The position numbers were made by a program, and so were the translations under genes. DNA of 64,000 bases from Paroceanicella profunda. Lineage in GTDB: Bacteria > Pseudomonadota > Alphaproteobacteria > Rhodobacterales > Rhodobacteraceae. Shown piece after piece: positions 32,195 through 41,226 of the stretch (positions are counted from its first letter, which is position 1; the number at the start of each line of letters is the position of its first letter). Where the stretch lies: assembly GCF_005887635.2 (NCBI RefSeq), contig NZ_CP040820.1, positions 186,001 through 250,000 of the forward strand. The letters run 5' to 3'. The notes under the pieces were generated by a model. The model was not told the origin of the DNA. It made no database searches and saw only the letters and a list, made by a program, of their open reading frames with translations.

Positions 32195-33741
32195 GCCGGG
32201 AGACCGGGGCGGCGGCCTTCGGGGCGGGGCCGCGCGGGCGCAGCGCAGGGCCCGGAACGGGCCTCGCGTGGCCGGAAGAGGTCTTGTCGGATGCGGCAGG
32301 CGGAGCAGGTAGCGGGCATTCTTCAGTCCCCCTTTGAGTTCCTTGGGCCACGGTCCTCCCGACCGGTGGCCATCGAGTGCGCCGGCCCGGACGGCATCAC
32401 GCCATTCCGCTCACGGGCCGGCACATGGAGATGCAATCACTTGAGACACGACGCTGTTCAGAGATCGGGCTCCTCGGAGCCTGGGCAGTTCGGACGCGGA
32501 CGACACACACACGGGCAACGAGAGGGGCGGACACTCAGAACGCGGGCAGAACGCGGGCCGGTCCGGCACGCGCCGCAGGCCGCCGGTCAGCGAGAGATCC
32601 GCCTGCGGGCATCGGCGCATCATCCGGGGGCCGGGGCAGGGCGGGCTTCCGGGGGGCCCGTGATCTGCGTGTCAGGAGAACGCACGGCGCGCGGAATTGT
32701 TCCGCTGCGGCGCGGAGGTCGCCGAAGAGGCGGCGCCCGGCCCTGCCGGACGACACGCCCCGGCCTCCCCCGATCGAGGGGGGCCGCCGTCCCGGCGCGC
32801 GCCGGCCCGGGAGCGTATCCGGCTGCGGCGAGGGGCGGTCCCGGGCACTGGCCCTTCCGTCTTCGGGCGCGATCGGGCGCCGCGACCCGGGTTCCGGCCT
32901 GCAGTCATGGGGGCAGGGCCAGGAAGGCGGCGTATCAGGCGCCCCGTTGCGTGTGGGTGTGCGGTGTGAGCGGTGCGGCGGCTGCACAGGATGAGGCGCG
33001 CGCATCCGATGCCGCGCCGTGCGCCGGGGGGAGAGCCGCGCGGCCGCGCCATCGGCGACGGGGGCAGGGCCATGGCCGTGCCCTACGTGCGGCAGGGACT
33101 GAGGCGGGCCTTGTGCCCGCTGGTGCCCCCGCGCCTTACGCGGGAGGGGCCAGCGAAGCGTGCGCAGGGCGACCGGGTTCCGGCGCCTGGCCGGCATGGG
33201 CAGGGGGTTCGGCTGCCTCCTGCTCGCAGTCCCCGAGAGGGCAGTGCCCCCGCCCCGGGACGGGGAGCGGACCGGCGCAGGATTCGCTGTTTCGAGCCGG
33301 AACGGGTGGCATGCGGTGCGGGGCGAGAGCGTCCGCTCAGCAGCCCCGGGCGGGGGGAGCCTCGCGTCGCGCGCGCTCTGTGACCAGATGTCGCGCGAGG
33401 GCCGAGCGTGGGGTGAGGGCGGCGCCGGGCCACCGTCATCTGTGCTGACAGAATGCCGGTGCGGGCGCAGGCTGCGGCGCAATCCGGGCAGGAAAAGGCG
33501 CCCCGGGCAGGCGCGGCGCCCCAGCGGCAGGCGGCGCGGCACGTCCCGCGTGGGAGGCCCGGACCGGGCGCCGGAATGGCTGCTTCAGCGTATTTGTTGC
33601 GAATGCGGGACTTTGGGCGCTTGCAACATGCATACACGTATGTATGTTGCAGCGCACAGTGAGGCGGAGCTTGCCTGCCGCCTTGCCGAGTGTTTCGTTC
33701 CTTCCCCGTTCCCGGGCATTGCAATTCGCAGGCTTCCAGAC
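32195..33741. other. 1.5-kb region between the glgE operon and the efflux genes
   Basis: Divergent spacer. Open frames on both strands are Arg/Gly/Pro-rich shadows with no domains, signal peptides or supported starts, so I call no gene. The left part should hold the promoter of the glgE operon, but I cannot point to it. The right end contains the 30-bp operator palindrome (33622-33651) upstream of the efflux operon, in an AT-richer patch from about 33590. This is the longest gene-free stretch in the window. Confidence 0.55.
33622..33651. promoter_or_regulatory. AcrR/TtgR-like operator upstream of the RND efflux operon
   Basis: A 30-bp dyad, TGCAACATGCATAC at the left and GTATGTATGTTGCA at the right, with 13 of 15 base pairs symmetric. 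It contains ACATGCAT and ATGTATGT half-sites like the AcrR operator ACATACAT pattern. It lies about 91 bp upstream of the adaptor gene start and probably overlaps its promoter. The expected ligand is the TetR protein encoded at 38234. Confidence 0.7.
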
Positions 33742-34983
33742 ATGCAAGATTATTTCCGCTCCCGTTTTGCCCTTGCGTCCCTGATGGTCCTGGTGGTCGC
33801 GGGATGTCGCGAGGATGACAATGCCGCGCAGGGTGGACAGGGCCAGCGGCCGCCCTCCCAGGTTGCGGTCATCACCACGAAGGGCGAGACCATCCCCTTC
33901 CAGTCCGAGCTTCCGGGCCGCGTCGCCCCGACCCGTATCGCCGAGGTCCGCCCCCGGGTGGGCGGGATCATCCTGGAGCGCGTGTTCGAGCAGGGCGCGA
34001 CCGTCGCGGCCGGCGACCCGCTGTTCCGCATCGATCCGGCCACCTACGAGGTGGCGCTCGAATCCGCCAAGGCCAGCCTGGCCCGTGCCGAGGCCACCCA
34101 GCTCCAGGCCCAGCAGGACCAGGACCGCGCCAGCGCCCTCGTGGGCAGCAACGCGGTGAGCCGGTCGGCCTATGACAACGCCGTCGCCGGGCTGGCCCAG
34201 GCCAAGGCCGATGTCGCCTCCGCCGTGGCGCAGGTGCGCCAGGCCCAGCTCAACCTCGACTACACCACGGTCACCGCGCCGATCTCGGGCCGCATCGGCC
34301 GCGCGCAGGTGACGGAGGGGGCGCTCGTCTCGGCCAACAACGCCGAGGAACTGGCCACCATCCAGCAGCTCGACCCGGTTTACGCCGACTTCCAGCAGCC
34401 GGTGTCCCAGCTCATCGAGCTGCAGGAAGCCCTGCGCGACGGATCGCTGCAGGAGGTGGAGCCGAACGCGGCCCGGGTGGTTCTGGTGCGGGACGACGGC
34501 TCCGTCTACAAGCATGCCGGCAAGCTGCTGTTCTCGGAAACCACGGTGGACCCGACCTCCGGTCAGGTTCTGCTGCGCTGCGAATTCCCCAACCCCGACC
34601 TCTCGCTGCTGCCGGGCATGTATGTGCGCGTGCGCATCGAACAGGGCATCCAGGGCGGTGCCATCGCGATCCCCAACCAGGCGATCCAGCGTGACGCCAG
34701 CGGCCGCTCGCTGGTCTACGTGGTCGGCAGCGACGACAAGCTGGCCCTGCGCCCGGTCATCACCTCGCGGGTCATCGAGGACCGCACGGTGATCGACCAG
34801 GGCCTCCAGCCGGGCGAGCGCGTGGTGGTCGACGGCTTCCAGAAGATCGGACCGGGCGCCCCGGTGCAGACGACTGAGTGGGTGAACCCGCTCACGAAGG
34901 ACACCGCGGCTGCGGCCGAGGGGTCCGGCGACGCAGGACAGGCCACGAAATCGGCCCCCGCCAGCGCCACAAGCACCGACTGA
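33742..34983 (+). CDS. RND efflux periplasmic adaptor (membrane fusion) lipoprotein
   Basis: 413 residues from the ATG at 33742. This start gives a lipoprotein signal FALASLMVLVVAGC; a longer reading would run through the operator and destroy the signal. Order of parts: lipoyl halves (RVGGIILERVFEQGATVAAG and TAPISGRIGRAQVTEGALV), an alpha-hairpin with heptads between them (ALESAKASLARAEATQLQAQ onward), a beta-barrel and a membrane-proximal domain. It is the AcrA/MexA type. It links the inner-membrane pump downstream to an outer-membrane channel that is not encoded in this window. The Ser/Ala-rich C-terminal tail is flexible. Confidence 0.93.
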   Translation: MQDYFRSRFALASLMVLVVAGCREDDNAAQGGQGQRPPSQVAVITTKGETIPFQSELPGRVAPTRIAEVRPRVGGIILERVFEQGATVAAGDPLFRIDPATYEVALESAKASLARAEATQLQAQQDQDRASALVGSNAVSRSAYDNAVAGLAQAKADVASAVAQVRQAQLNLDYTTVTAPISGRIGRAQVTEGALVSANNAEELATIQQLDPVYADFQQPVSQLIELQEALRDGSLQEVEPNAARVVLVRDDGSVYKHAGKLLFSETTVDPTSGQVLLRCEFPNPDLSLLPGMYVRVRIEQGIQGGAIAIPNQAIQRDASGRSLVYVVGSDDKLALRPVITSRVIEDRTVIDQGLQPGERVVVDGFQKIGPGAPVQTTEWVNPLTKDTAAAAEGSGDAGQATKSAPASATSTD

Positions 34984-34995
34984 GGACGAACCCGG

Positions 34996-37900
34996 ATGCC
35001 ACGTTTCTTCATTGACCGGCCCATCTTTGCCTGGGTCGTCGCCATCTTCATCGTCCTGTTCGGCCTGATCGCGCTTCCGATGCTGCCCATCGCGCAGTAT
35101 CCCAACGTGGCGCCGCCGCAGGTCACCATTTCCACGGTCTATCCCGGCGCCTCCGCCGAGGACCTCTACCTCACGGTCACCAAGCCCATCGAGGAGGAGC
35201 TGAACGGCATCCCCGGGCTGATCTACTACGAGAGCACCTCGGACGCGACCGGCAGCGTCTCCATCACCGTCACCTTCGAGAGCGGCACCGAGATCGCCCA
35301 GGCGATGGTCGACACGCAGAACCGCATCGGCCGCGTGGAGGCCTCGCTGCCCTCGGTGGTCCAGCAGCAGGGCGTGCAGGTGGAGGAGGCGGGCAACGCC
35401 TTCCTCATGGTGGTCTCGCTCATCTCCGACGACGGCACGCAGGACGCCGTGGCGCTCGGCGATTTCGTGCAGCGCAACATCGTGAACGAGATCCGCCGCG
35501 TGCCCGGCGTGGGCCGCGCGCAGGTCTTCGCCTCCGAGCGCGCCATGCGCATCTGGCTCGACCCGGACAAGATGGTGGGCTACGACCTTTCCACCGCCGA
35601 GGTGGTCGCGGCCATCCGGGCGCAGAACGCCCAGGTGGCGGCAGGGTCCATCGGTGCGGCGCCGAACCCGGTCTCCCAGCAGACCACGGCCACGGTGCTG
35701 GTCACCGGCCAGCTCACCACGCCGGAGGAATTCGGCGCCATCGTGCTGCGCTCGAACCAGGACGGCAGCCTCGTGCGGCTGCGCGACGTCGCGACCACCG
35801 AGGTGGACGCGCAGAGCTACGCCTTCTCCTCCTACCTCGACGGCAAGCCGGCCGCGGCCGTGGGCGTTCAGCTCTCGCCCACCGGCAACGCGCTCGCCAC
35901 CTCCGAGGCGGTGCATGACCTGATGAAGCAGCTCGAGGGCACCTTCCCGCCCGGCGTGAGCTACTCCATACCCTACGACACCTCCCCCTTCGTGGAGGAA
36001 TCCATCACCAAGGTGATCCACACGCTGATCGAGGCCATGGTCCTCGTGTTCATCGTGATGTTCGTCTTCCTGCAGAACTTCCGCTACACGATCATCCCCA
36101 CCATCGTGGTGCCGATCGCGCTGTGCGGCACGCTGGCGGTGATGCTGGTCGCCGGGTTCTCGATCAACGTGCTCACCATGTTCGCCATGGTGCTGGCCAT
36201 CGGCATCCTCGTGGACGACGCCATCCTGGTGGTGGAGAACGTCGAGCGCATCATGTCCGAGGAGGGCCTCTCGCCCAAGGATGCCACCAAGAAGGCGATG
36301 AGCCAGATCACCGGCGCCATCGTGGGCATCACGCTGGTGCTCTGCGCGGTGTTCGTGCCGCTCGCGTTCTTCCCGGGGTCGGTGGGCATCATCTACCAGC
36401 AGTTCTCGCTGACGATGGTGGTGTCGATCCTGTTCTCGGCGCTGATGGCGCTGTCGCTCACCCCGGCGCTCTGCGGCACCATCCTCAAGCCGGTGAAGGC
36501 GGGGCATCACCACACCAAGGGCGGCCCGGCGGGCTGGTTCAACCGCAACTTCGACCGCGCGGCGCACGGCTACTCGCGCGGCGTGGGGCGGATGGTCAGG
36601 CGCACCTGGCGCTTCATGATCATCTATCTCGCGCTGCTGGCGGGCATGGGCTACCTGTTCATCAACCTTCCCAGCGCCTTCCTGCCGCAGGAGGACCAGG
36701 GCTTCCTGATCGCCAGCTTCCAGGGCCCGTCGGATGCCACGGACAACCGCATGCGCTCCGTCACCTCGGCGGCGGAGAAGATCGTGATGCAGAATGACGC
36801 CGTGGATACGATGATCACCATCCAGGGCTTCTCCTTCTCCGGTGCCGGCCAGAACGCCAGCCTCGCCTTCATCACCCTGAAGGACTGGGGCCAGCGCGGC
36901 GCGGGGCAGGACGCGGCCTCGCTGGGCATGCAGTTCTCCATCGCCTTCAGCCAGTTCCGCGACGCGATCGCCTTCGCGCTCTCGCCTCCGCCGATCCAGG
37001 GGCTGGGCACCACGGGCGGCTTCGAGTTCCGGCTGCAGCAGCGCTCGGGCGGCTCGTCCACCGAGCTTGCGGCGGCGCGCGACCAGCTCATGGCCGCGGC
37101 CTCGCAGAGCCCGGTGCTCGCCGGAATGCGCGTGGAGGGCCTGCCCGACGGCCCCCAGGTGCTGCTGCACATCGACCGCGAGAAGGCCAACACCTTCGGG
37201 GTGACCTTCGCGAACATCAACGAGACGATCTCCACGGCGCTCGGCTCGAACTACGTGAACGACTTCCCCAACAACGGCCGCATGCAGCAGGTCACCGTGC
37301 AGGCCCAGGACCGTTCGCGCACGAATGTGCAGGACATCCTGAACCTCAACGTGGTGAACCAGAACGGCGCCTCCGTGCCCATTTCCGCCTTCGCGGACGT
37401 GACATGGACCACCGGCACCGCCCAGGCGGTGGGCTACAACGGCTACCCGGCGGTGCGCATCTCCGGCCAGGCCGCGCCGGGCTATGCCTCGGGCGATGCG
37501 ATCGCGGAGATGGAGCGCCTCGCCGGGGAGCTGCCGCAGGGCTTCTCCTTCGAGTGGACCGGCCAGTCGCTGCAGGAAATCCAGTCCGGCAGCCAGGCGC
37601 CGGCGCTGATCGGCCTGTCGATCTTCGTGGTGTTCCTCGTGCTCGCCGCGCTCTACGAGAGCTGGGCCATCCCGCTTTCGGTGATGCTGGTGGTGCCGCT
37701 GGGCGTGATCGGGGCCGTGGCCGCCGTCACCCTGCGCGGGTTGTCGAACGACGTCTACTTCACCGTGGGCATCATCACCATCATCGGCCTCTCGGCGAAG
37801 AACGCGATCCTGATCGTGGAATTCGCCAAGGAGCTGCGCGAGGACGGCAAGAGCCTGCACGAGGCGACCATCGAGGCCTGCCGGCTGCGCTTCCGGCCGA

Positions 37901-38163
37901 TCCTGATGACCTCGCTCGCCTTCTCCATGGGCGTGATCCCGATGGCCATCGCCACCGGCGCCTCCGCGGCCAGCCAGAACGCCCTCGGCACCGCGGTGCT
38001 GGGCGGGATGATCTCGGCCACGGTGCTGGCGGTGTTCCTGGTGCCCGTGTTCTTCGTCTTCGTGCTCAACAACACCAGGGCGGACCGGGTGCTGGAAGCG
38101 CACGCGCGCGGCAAGGCCGGCGCACCCGGCTCCGGCACGCAGGGGCAGGGAGCGGTGGAATGA
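34996..38163 (+). CDS. RND multidrug efflux transporter, HAE1 family (AcrB/MexB type)
   Basis: 1055 residues, full length, 12 membrane segments and two large periplasmic loops. The N-terminus PRFFIDRPIFAWVVAIFIVL is typical. TM4 carries GILVDDAILVVENVERIM with the two adjacent Asp residues of the proton relay, and TM10 carries the Lys in GLSAKNAILIVEFAKEL. It should export hydrophobic or amphiphilic drugs using the proton gradient. GAGGA lies eight or nine bases upstream of the ATG and 12 bp separate it from the adaptor gene. The substrate range cannot be read from sequence. Confidence 0.96.
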   Translation: MPRFFIDRPIFAWVVAIFIVLFGLIALPMLPIAQYPNVAPPQVTISTVYPGASAEDLYLTVTKPIEEELNGIPGLIYYESTSDATGSVSITVTFESGTEIAQAMVDTQNRIGRVEASLPSVVQQQGVQVEEAGNAFLMVVSLISDDGTQDAVALGDFVQRNIVNEIRRVPGVGRAQVFASERAMRIWLDPDKMVGYDLSTAEVVAAIRAQNAQVAAGSIGAAPNPVSQQTTATVLVTGQLTTPEEFGAIVLRSNQDGSLVRLRDVATTEVDAQSYAFSSYLDGKPAAAVGVQLSPTGNALATSEAVHDLMKQLEGTFPPGVSYSIPYDTSPFVEESITKVIHTLIEAMVLVFIVMFVFLQNFRYTIIPTIVVPIALCGTLAVMLVAGFSINVLTMFAMVLAIGILVDDAILVVENVERIMSEEGLSPKDATKKAMSQITGAIVGITLVLCAVFVPLAFFPGSVGIIYQQFSLTMVVSILFSALMALSLTPALCGTILKPVKAGHHHTKGGPAGWFNRNFDRAAHGYSRGVGRMVRRTWRFMIIYLALLAGMGYLFINLPSAFLPQEDQGFLIASFQGPSDATDNRMRSVTSAAEKIVMQNDAVDTMITIQGFSFSGAGQNASLAFITLKDWGQRGAGQDAASLGMQFSIAFSQFRDAIAFALSPPPIQGLGTTGGFEFRLQQRSGGSSTELAAARDQLMAAASQSPVLAGMRVEGLPDGPQVLLHIDREKANTFGVTFANINETISTALGSNYVNDFPNNGRMQQVTVQAQDRSRTNVQDILNLNVVNQNGASVPISAFADVTWTTGTAQAVGYNGYPAVRISGQAAPGYASGDAIAEMERLAGELPQGFSFEWTGQSLQEIQSGSQAPALIGLSIFVVFLVLAALYESWAIPLSVMLVVPLGVIGAVAAVTLRGLSNDVYFTVGIITIIGLSAKNAILIVEFAKELREDGKSLHEATIEACRLRFRPILMTSLAFSMGVIPMAIATGASAASQNALGTAVLGGMISATVLAVFLVPVFFVFVLNNTRADRVLEAHARGKAGAPGSGTQGQGAVE

Positions 38164-38233
38164 CCGGCCGGGCCGCGGGCCACGGCGCGGGGGGGCTTCG
38201 GCCCGCCCGTGCCGTCCGGGGCATGGCCCGGTC

Positions 38234-38851
38234 ATGAGGCGCACCAAGGAACAGGCGGCGCGGACCCGGGCGGACATCCTCGCCGCCGCCCACAACCTCT
38301 TCGCCGAGAAGGGTTTCGAGCACACCTCGCTCGAGGCCGTGGCGGAGGCGGCGGGGGTGACGCGGGGCGCGGTCTACTGGTATTTCGCCAACAAGGCCGC
38401 GATCCTCGACGCGATCCTGGAGCGCGAATGCGCCCCGATCGAGGATCTCGTCAGCGCGATCTCCGACGAATCGATCGACGCGCCGCTGCAGGCGCTCGCG
38501 CGGGTGACCTCCGAGACCTTCGGCCGGATCGAGCGCGATGATCACAAGCGCTGCATCTACGCGATCTTCCGCCAGATGTCCGGGCCGGGTGTCGATGGCG
38601 CGCGGCAGGGCCCGGATCTCTCGGGCCATGCGCGGCAGTTCCGCCGCCAGCTCGAGACGGTGTTCGCCTATGCGCAGCGCCTCGGGCAGCTCAACCCGTC
38701 ATGGACCCCGGAACTGGCCGCCCTCGGCTTCAACGCGATGGTCACGGGCATGCTGGAGGAATGGTCGCAGGAGGCCGGTGCCTTCGACATCGGGGCCAGA
38801 GGCGCCCGGGTGGTGGCACTTTTCCTCGACCATCTCGGCGCGACGGACTAG
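38234..38851 (+). CDS. TetR-family repressor of the efflux operon (AcrR/TtgR-like)
   Basis: 205 residues. The N-terminal helix-turn-helix is ILAAAHNLFAEKGFEHTSLE, then AVAEAAGVTRGAVYWYFANK, the signature of AcrR/TtgR/MtrR repressors. The C-terminal TetR_C-type ligand domain follows. It is encoded 70 bp downstream of the pump, in the same direction. Most acrR-type genes are divergent, so here the repressor is probably made from the operon it controls, giving negative feedback. The operator at 33622-33651 is the likely target. Confidence 0.9.
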   Translation: MRRTKEQAARTRADILAAAHNLFAEKGFEHTSLEAVAEAAGVTRGAVYWYFANKAAILDAILERECAPIEDLVSAISDESIDAPLQALARVTSETFGRIERDDHKRCIYAIFRQMSGPGVDGARQGPDLSGHARQFRRQLETVFAYAQRLGQLNPSWTPELAALGFNAMVTGMLEEWSQEAGAFDIGARGARVVALFLDHLGATD

Positions 38852-38930
38852 ACCGGTCGCGGGGCGCCGCACGGCGCTTCGCCGCGGCTGTCCTGGCGCG
38901 GCCTCCGATCCGCAACGGATATCCTGACAC

Positions 38931-39827
38931 ATGACCCCCGACTGGCTCTGGATCGTCTTCACCCTCGGGGCGGCCTTTTCGCAGACCTTCCGCAACGCGC
39001 TGCAGCGCGGGCTCACCGGCCCGCTCGGCACCGTCGGCGCCACGCATGTGCGGTTTCTCTACGGGCTGCCCTTCGCCCTCCTCTTCTTCGGCCTCATTCT
39101 GCTCTGGGTCGGGCGCCTGCCGCCGCTGCCGGACCTGCGCTTTGCCGGGATGGTGGCCGTCGGCGCGCTCACCCAGATCGTCGCGACAGGGCTGATGCTC
39201 GCGGCCATGCGCAAGCGCGCCTTTCTCATCGTCACCGCCTACACCAAATGCGAGCCGGTGCTGGTGATCCTCGTGGCCTGGGTGCTGGTGGGCGAAACGG
39301 TGAGCGCCGCGGCCGTGGCGGCCGTCGCACTGGCCACGGCCGGGGTGATGACCATGTCCTGGCCCGGGCGCGAGATGCGCGGGCAGGCCTGGGCGGGGCC
39401 GGTCGCCTTCGGGCTGATGTCCGGCGGGCTGTTCGCCGTCTCGGCGGTGTGTTTTCGCAGTGCGATCAACGGGCTGGGCTCGGGCATGTTCCTGCTTGAC
39501 GCGAGCTTCACCCTGGTCTGCAGCCTCAGCTTCCAGGTTCTGGTGCTCAGCCTGTGGCTGGCGCTGCGTGATCCGCAGGTGCTGAGGGCGCTGCTGCGCA
39601 ATCCCCGGCAGTCGCTGCCGGCGGGCTTTGCCGGGGCCTTCGCCTCGCAGCTCTGGTTCCTCGCCTTCGCGCTGCAATCGGCCTCGCTGGTGCGCACCGC
39701 GGCGCTGAGCGAGATCCTGTTCGCGCAGCTGCTGTCCCGGCGGATGTCGGCGCAGCGCCTCACCGCGCGCGAAGCTGTCGGCGTGGCCATGCTGGCCGCC
39801 GGCGTGGCCGGTGTGCTCCTGCTCTGA
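38931..39827 (+). CDS. DMT-superfamily transporter (EamA type)
   Basis: 298 residues and ten predicted membrane helices in two EamA halves. The first half ends around MLAAMRKRAFLIVTAYTKCE. The second half contains FGLMSGGLFAVSAVCFRSAI and ends with AVGVAMLAAGVAGVLLL. Family members export amino acids, nucleotides or other metabolites, and some are importers. It starts 79 bp after the tetR gene. It may share the efflux transcript, though a GCGCCG/CGGCGC dyad at about 38867-38880 lies between them. The substrate is not deducible. Confidence 0.88.
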   Translation: MTPDWLWIVFTLGAAFSQTFRNALQRGLTGPLGTVGATHVRFLYGLPFALLFFGLILLWVGRLPPLPDLRFAGMVAVGALTQIVATGLMLAAMRKRAFLIVTAYTKCEPVLVILVAWVLVGETVSAAAVAAVALATAGVMTMSWPGREMRGQAWAGPVAFGLMSGGLFAVSAVCFRSAINGLGSGMFLLDASFTLVCSLSFQVLVLSLWLALRDPQVLRALLRNPRQSLPAGFAGAFASQLWFLAFALQSASLVRTAALSEILFAQLLSRRMSAQRLTAREAVGVAMLAAGVAGVLLL

Positions 39828-40176
39828 GCGTTGCCGCCCGGGCGATCGGCCCCCTGCCTCCCGGCCGTGTGGCCGCGACCTCGGCTGGAACCCGGGCTGC
39901 CGGGCACCACCTGAAACTGGCCGGGCCGGGGCCGCGAGGCACCGCCTGAAACCGGCAGGGCCGGGGCCGCAGGGGAGGGTGCATCCGGCGGAGACCCGCT
40001 GCGGCGTTCGCAGGAGGCGTGGCCGCGCGGGGCTGCGCCGGGCCGCAGTGCGGGGTGCCTCCGGCAGGCGGATCGGCGGGCGCTGCCCGTGCCCGTGCCC
40101 GGGCCCGGACGGCCCGCCGGGAGGGCGCAGGCGGGGCGCCCCTCTCTCCGGTGTCCGCCCTGCCGCGGTGCGGGTC
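39828..40176. other. 349-bp convergent spacer with a 35-bp direct repeat
   Basis: It lies between the DMT gene (+) and the threonine aldolase gene (-). It contains two 35-bp direct repeats (39903-39972) and a short run of CCCGTG hexamers near 40084-40100. No gene is recognised. Confidence 0.6.
39903..39972. repeat. Two tandem 35-bp direct repeats
   Basis: Units 39903-39937 and 39938-39972 share about 30 of 35 positions. Both contain the CCTGAAAC block and end in the GGGCCGGGGCCG block. It is a simple local duplication in the convergent spacer. Confidence 0.75.
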
Positions 40177-41226
40177 TCAGCCGGCGGGAGCCACCACCGA
40201 GAGGAAGGCCTCCGCGGCCCGGCGCACCGCGGCCCGGGGCGCGTCGAGATGGGTGACGACACGCATCCGCGTCGGGCTCTCCACGCCCAGGCGCACGCCC
40301 TTCGCCATCAGCGCGCGGGAGAGTTCCGAGGCATCGCGCCCGGTGCCCGTGACATCGAGGAACAGGATGTTGGTGCGCACCTGCTCCGGAAACACCTGCA
40401 CGCCGGGGCAGCCCGCCACCAGCCGGGCGAAGAGCCGGGCGTTGTCATGGTCTTCGGCCAGCCGCTCCAGGTTGTGGCGCAGCGCGTAGAGCCCCGCCGC
40501 GGCCAGGAAGCCGGACTGGCGCAGCGCCCCGCCCAGCCGGTGCTTCCAGAACCACGCCTCCTCTATGAAGCCGCGCGAGCCGGCGAGCACCGCGCCCACC
40601 GGGCAGCCGAGCCCCTTCGAGAGGTCGATCCACACGGAGGCGAAGCCCGTCGTGTAGCTGGCCGGGGCCACCCCCTCTTCCGTGGCGGCGTTCAGCAAGC
40701 GCGCGCCGTCGATATGCGCGGCGAGCCCGTGCGCGGCGGCGCGTTCGGCGAGGGCGGTGAGGGTGTGGGCCGGCCAGATCGCGCCGCCGCCCCGGTTGGT
40801 GGTCTGCTCCGCCGAGACCACCCGGCTGCGGGGGGACCGGTGCCGCGGCGCGCGCAGCGCCGCTTCGAAGGCGTCGGCATCGAAGATGCCGTCCGCTGTC
40901 TCGATGGTCCGGAACTGGGCGCCGGCGAGAGCCGCGGCGCCGGCGCCTTCGGAGCCGAAGACATGCGCGTTGGCGGCGGTGATGATCTCGTCGCCCGGGC
41001 GGCAGTGCACGAGGAAGGCGATCTGGTTGCACATGGTGCCGGAGGGCAGGAACACGGCCGCTTCCATGCCCAGCAGCTCCGCCACGCGGGCTTCGAGGGC
41101 GCGGGTGGTGGGGTCCTCGTAACGCTGCTCGTCGCCGGTTTCCGCCGAGGTCATCGCCGCGAGCATGCCCGCGGACGGGCGGGTCGACGTATCCGAGATC
41201 AGGTCGATTTCGATATGCGGGCTCAT
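40177..41226 (-). CDS. Low-specificity threonine aldolase-family PLP enzyme
   Basis: 349 residues, fold type I PLP, beta-eliminating lyase family. It cleaves a beta-hydroxy amino acid such as L-threonine or L-allo-threonine to glycine and an aldehyde. Motifs are DLISDTSTRPS (start), VFLPSGTMCNQIA (phosphate loop), AAHIDGARLLNAA (Asp and Arg) and VWIDLSKGLGCPVGAVLAG with the PLP Lys in SKGLG. It is the last gene of the leftward GntR-AapJQMP operon. It overlaps the class V aminotransferase gene as ATGA. The neighbour transporter suggests that its amino acid substrate is imported. Confidence 0.9.
   Translation of the reverse strand: MSPHIEIDLISDTSTRPSAGMLAAMTSAETGDEQRYEDPTTRALEARVAELLGMEAAVFLPSGTMCNQIAFLVHCRPGDEIITAANAHVFGSEGAGAAALAGAQFRTIETADGIFDADAFEAALRAPRHRSPRSRVVSAEQTTNRGGGAIWPAHTLTALAERAAAHGLAAHIDGARLLNAATEEGVAPASYTTGFASVWIDLSKGLGCPVGAVLAGSRGFIEEAWFWKHRLGGALRQSGFLAAAGLYALRHNLERLAEDHDNARLFARLVAGCPGVQVFPEQVRTNILFLDVTGTGRDASELSRALMAKGVRLGVESPTRMRVVTHLDAPRAAVRRAAEAFLSVVAPAG

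Noticed and set aside
32317..32342. GGAAC on the minus strand upstream of glgE as a second EcfG promoter
   Set aside because: At 16-17 bases the -10 does not resemble CGTT, so only the -35 matches.
32377..33383. Several frames of 130-205 codons in the glgE-efflux spacer
   Set aside because: No ribosome site, no signal or membrane segment, and composition typical of random GC-rich sequence.
33436..38325. A 1629-codon minus-strand frame antisense to the efflux genes
   Set aside because: His/Arg/Asp-rich composition mirrors the codon pattern of the adaptor and AcrB-type genes on the other strand. No recognisable domain.
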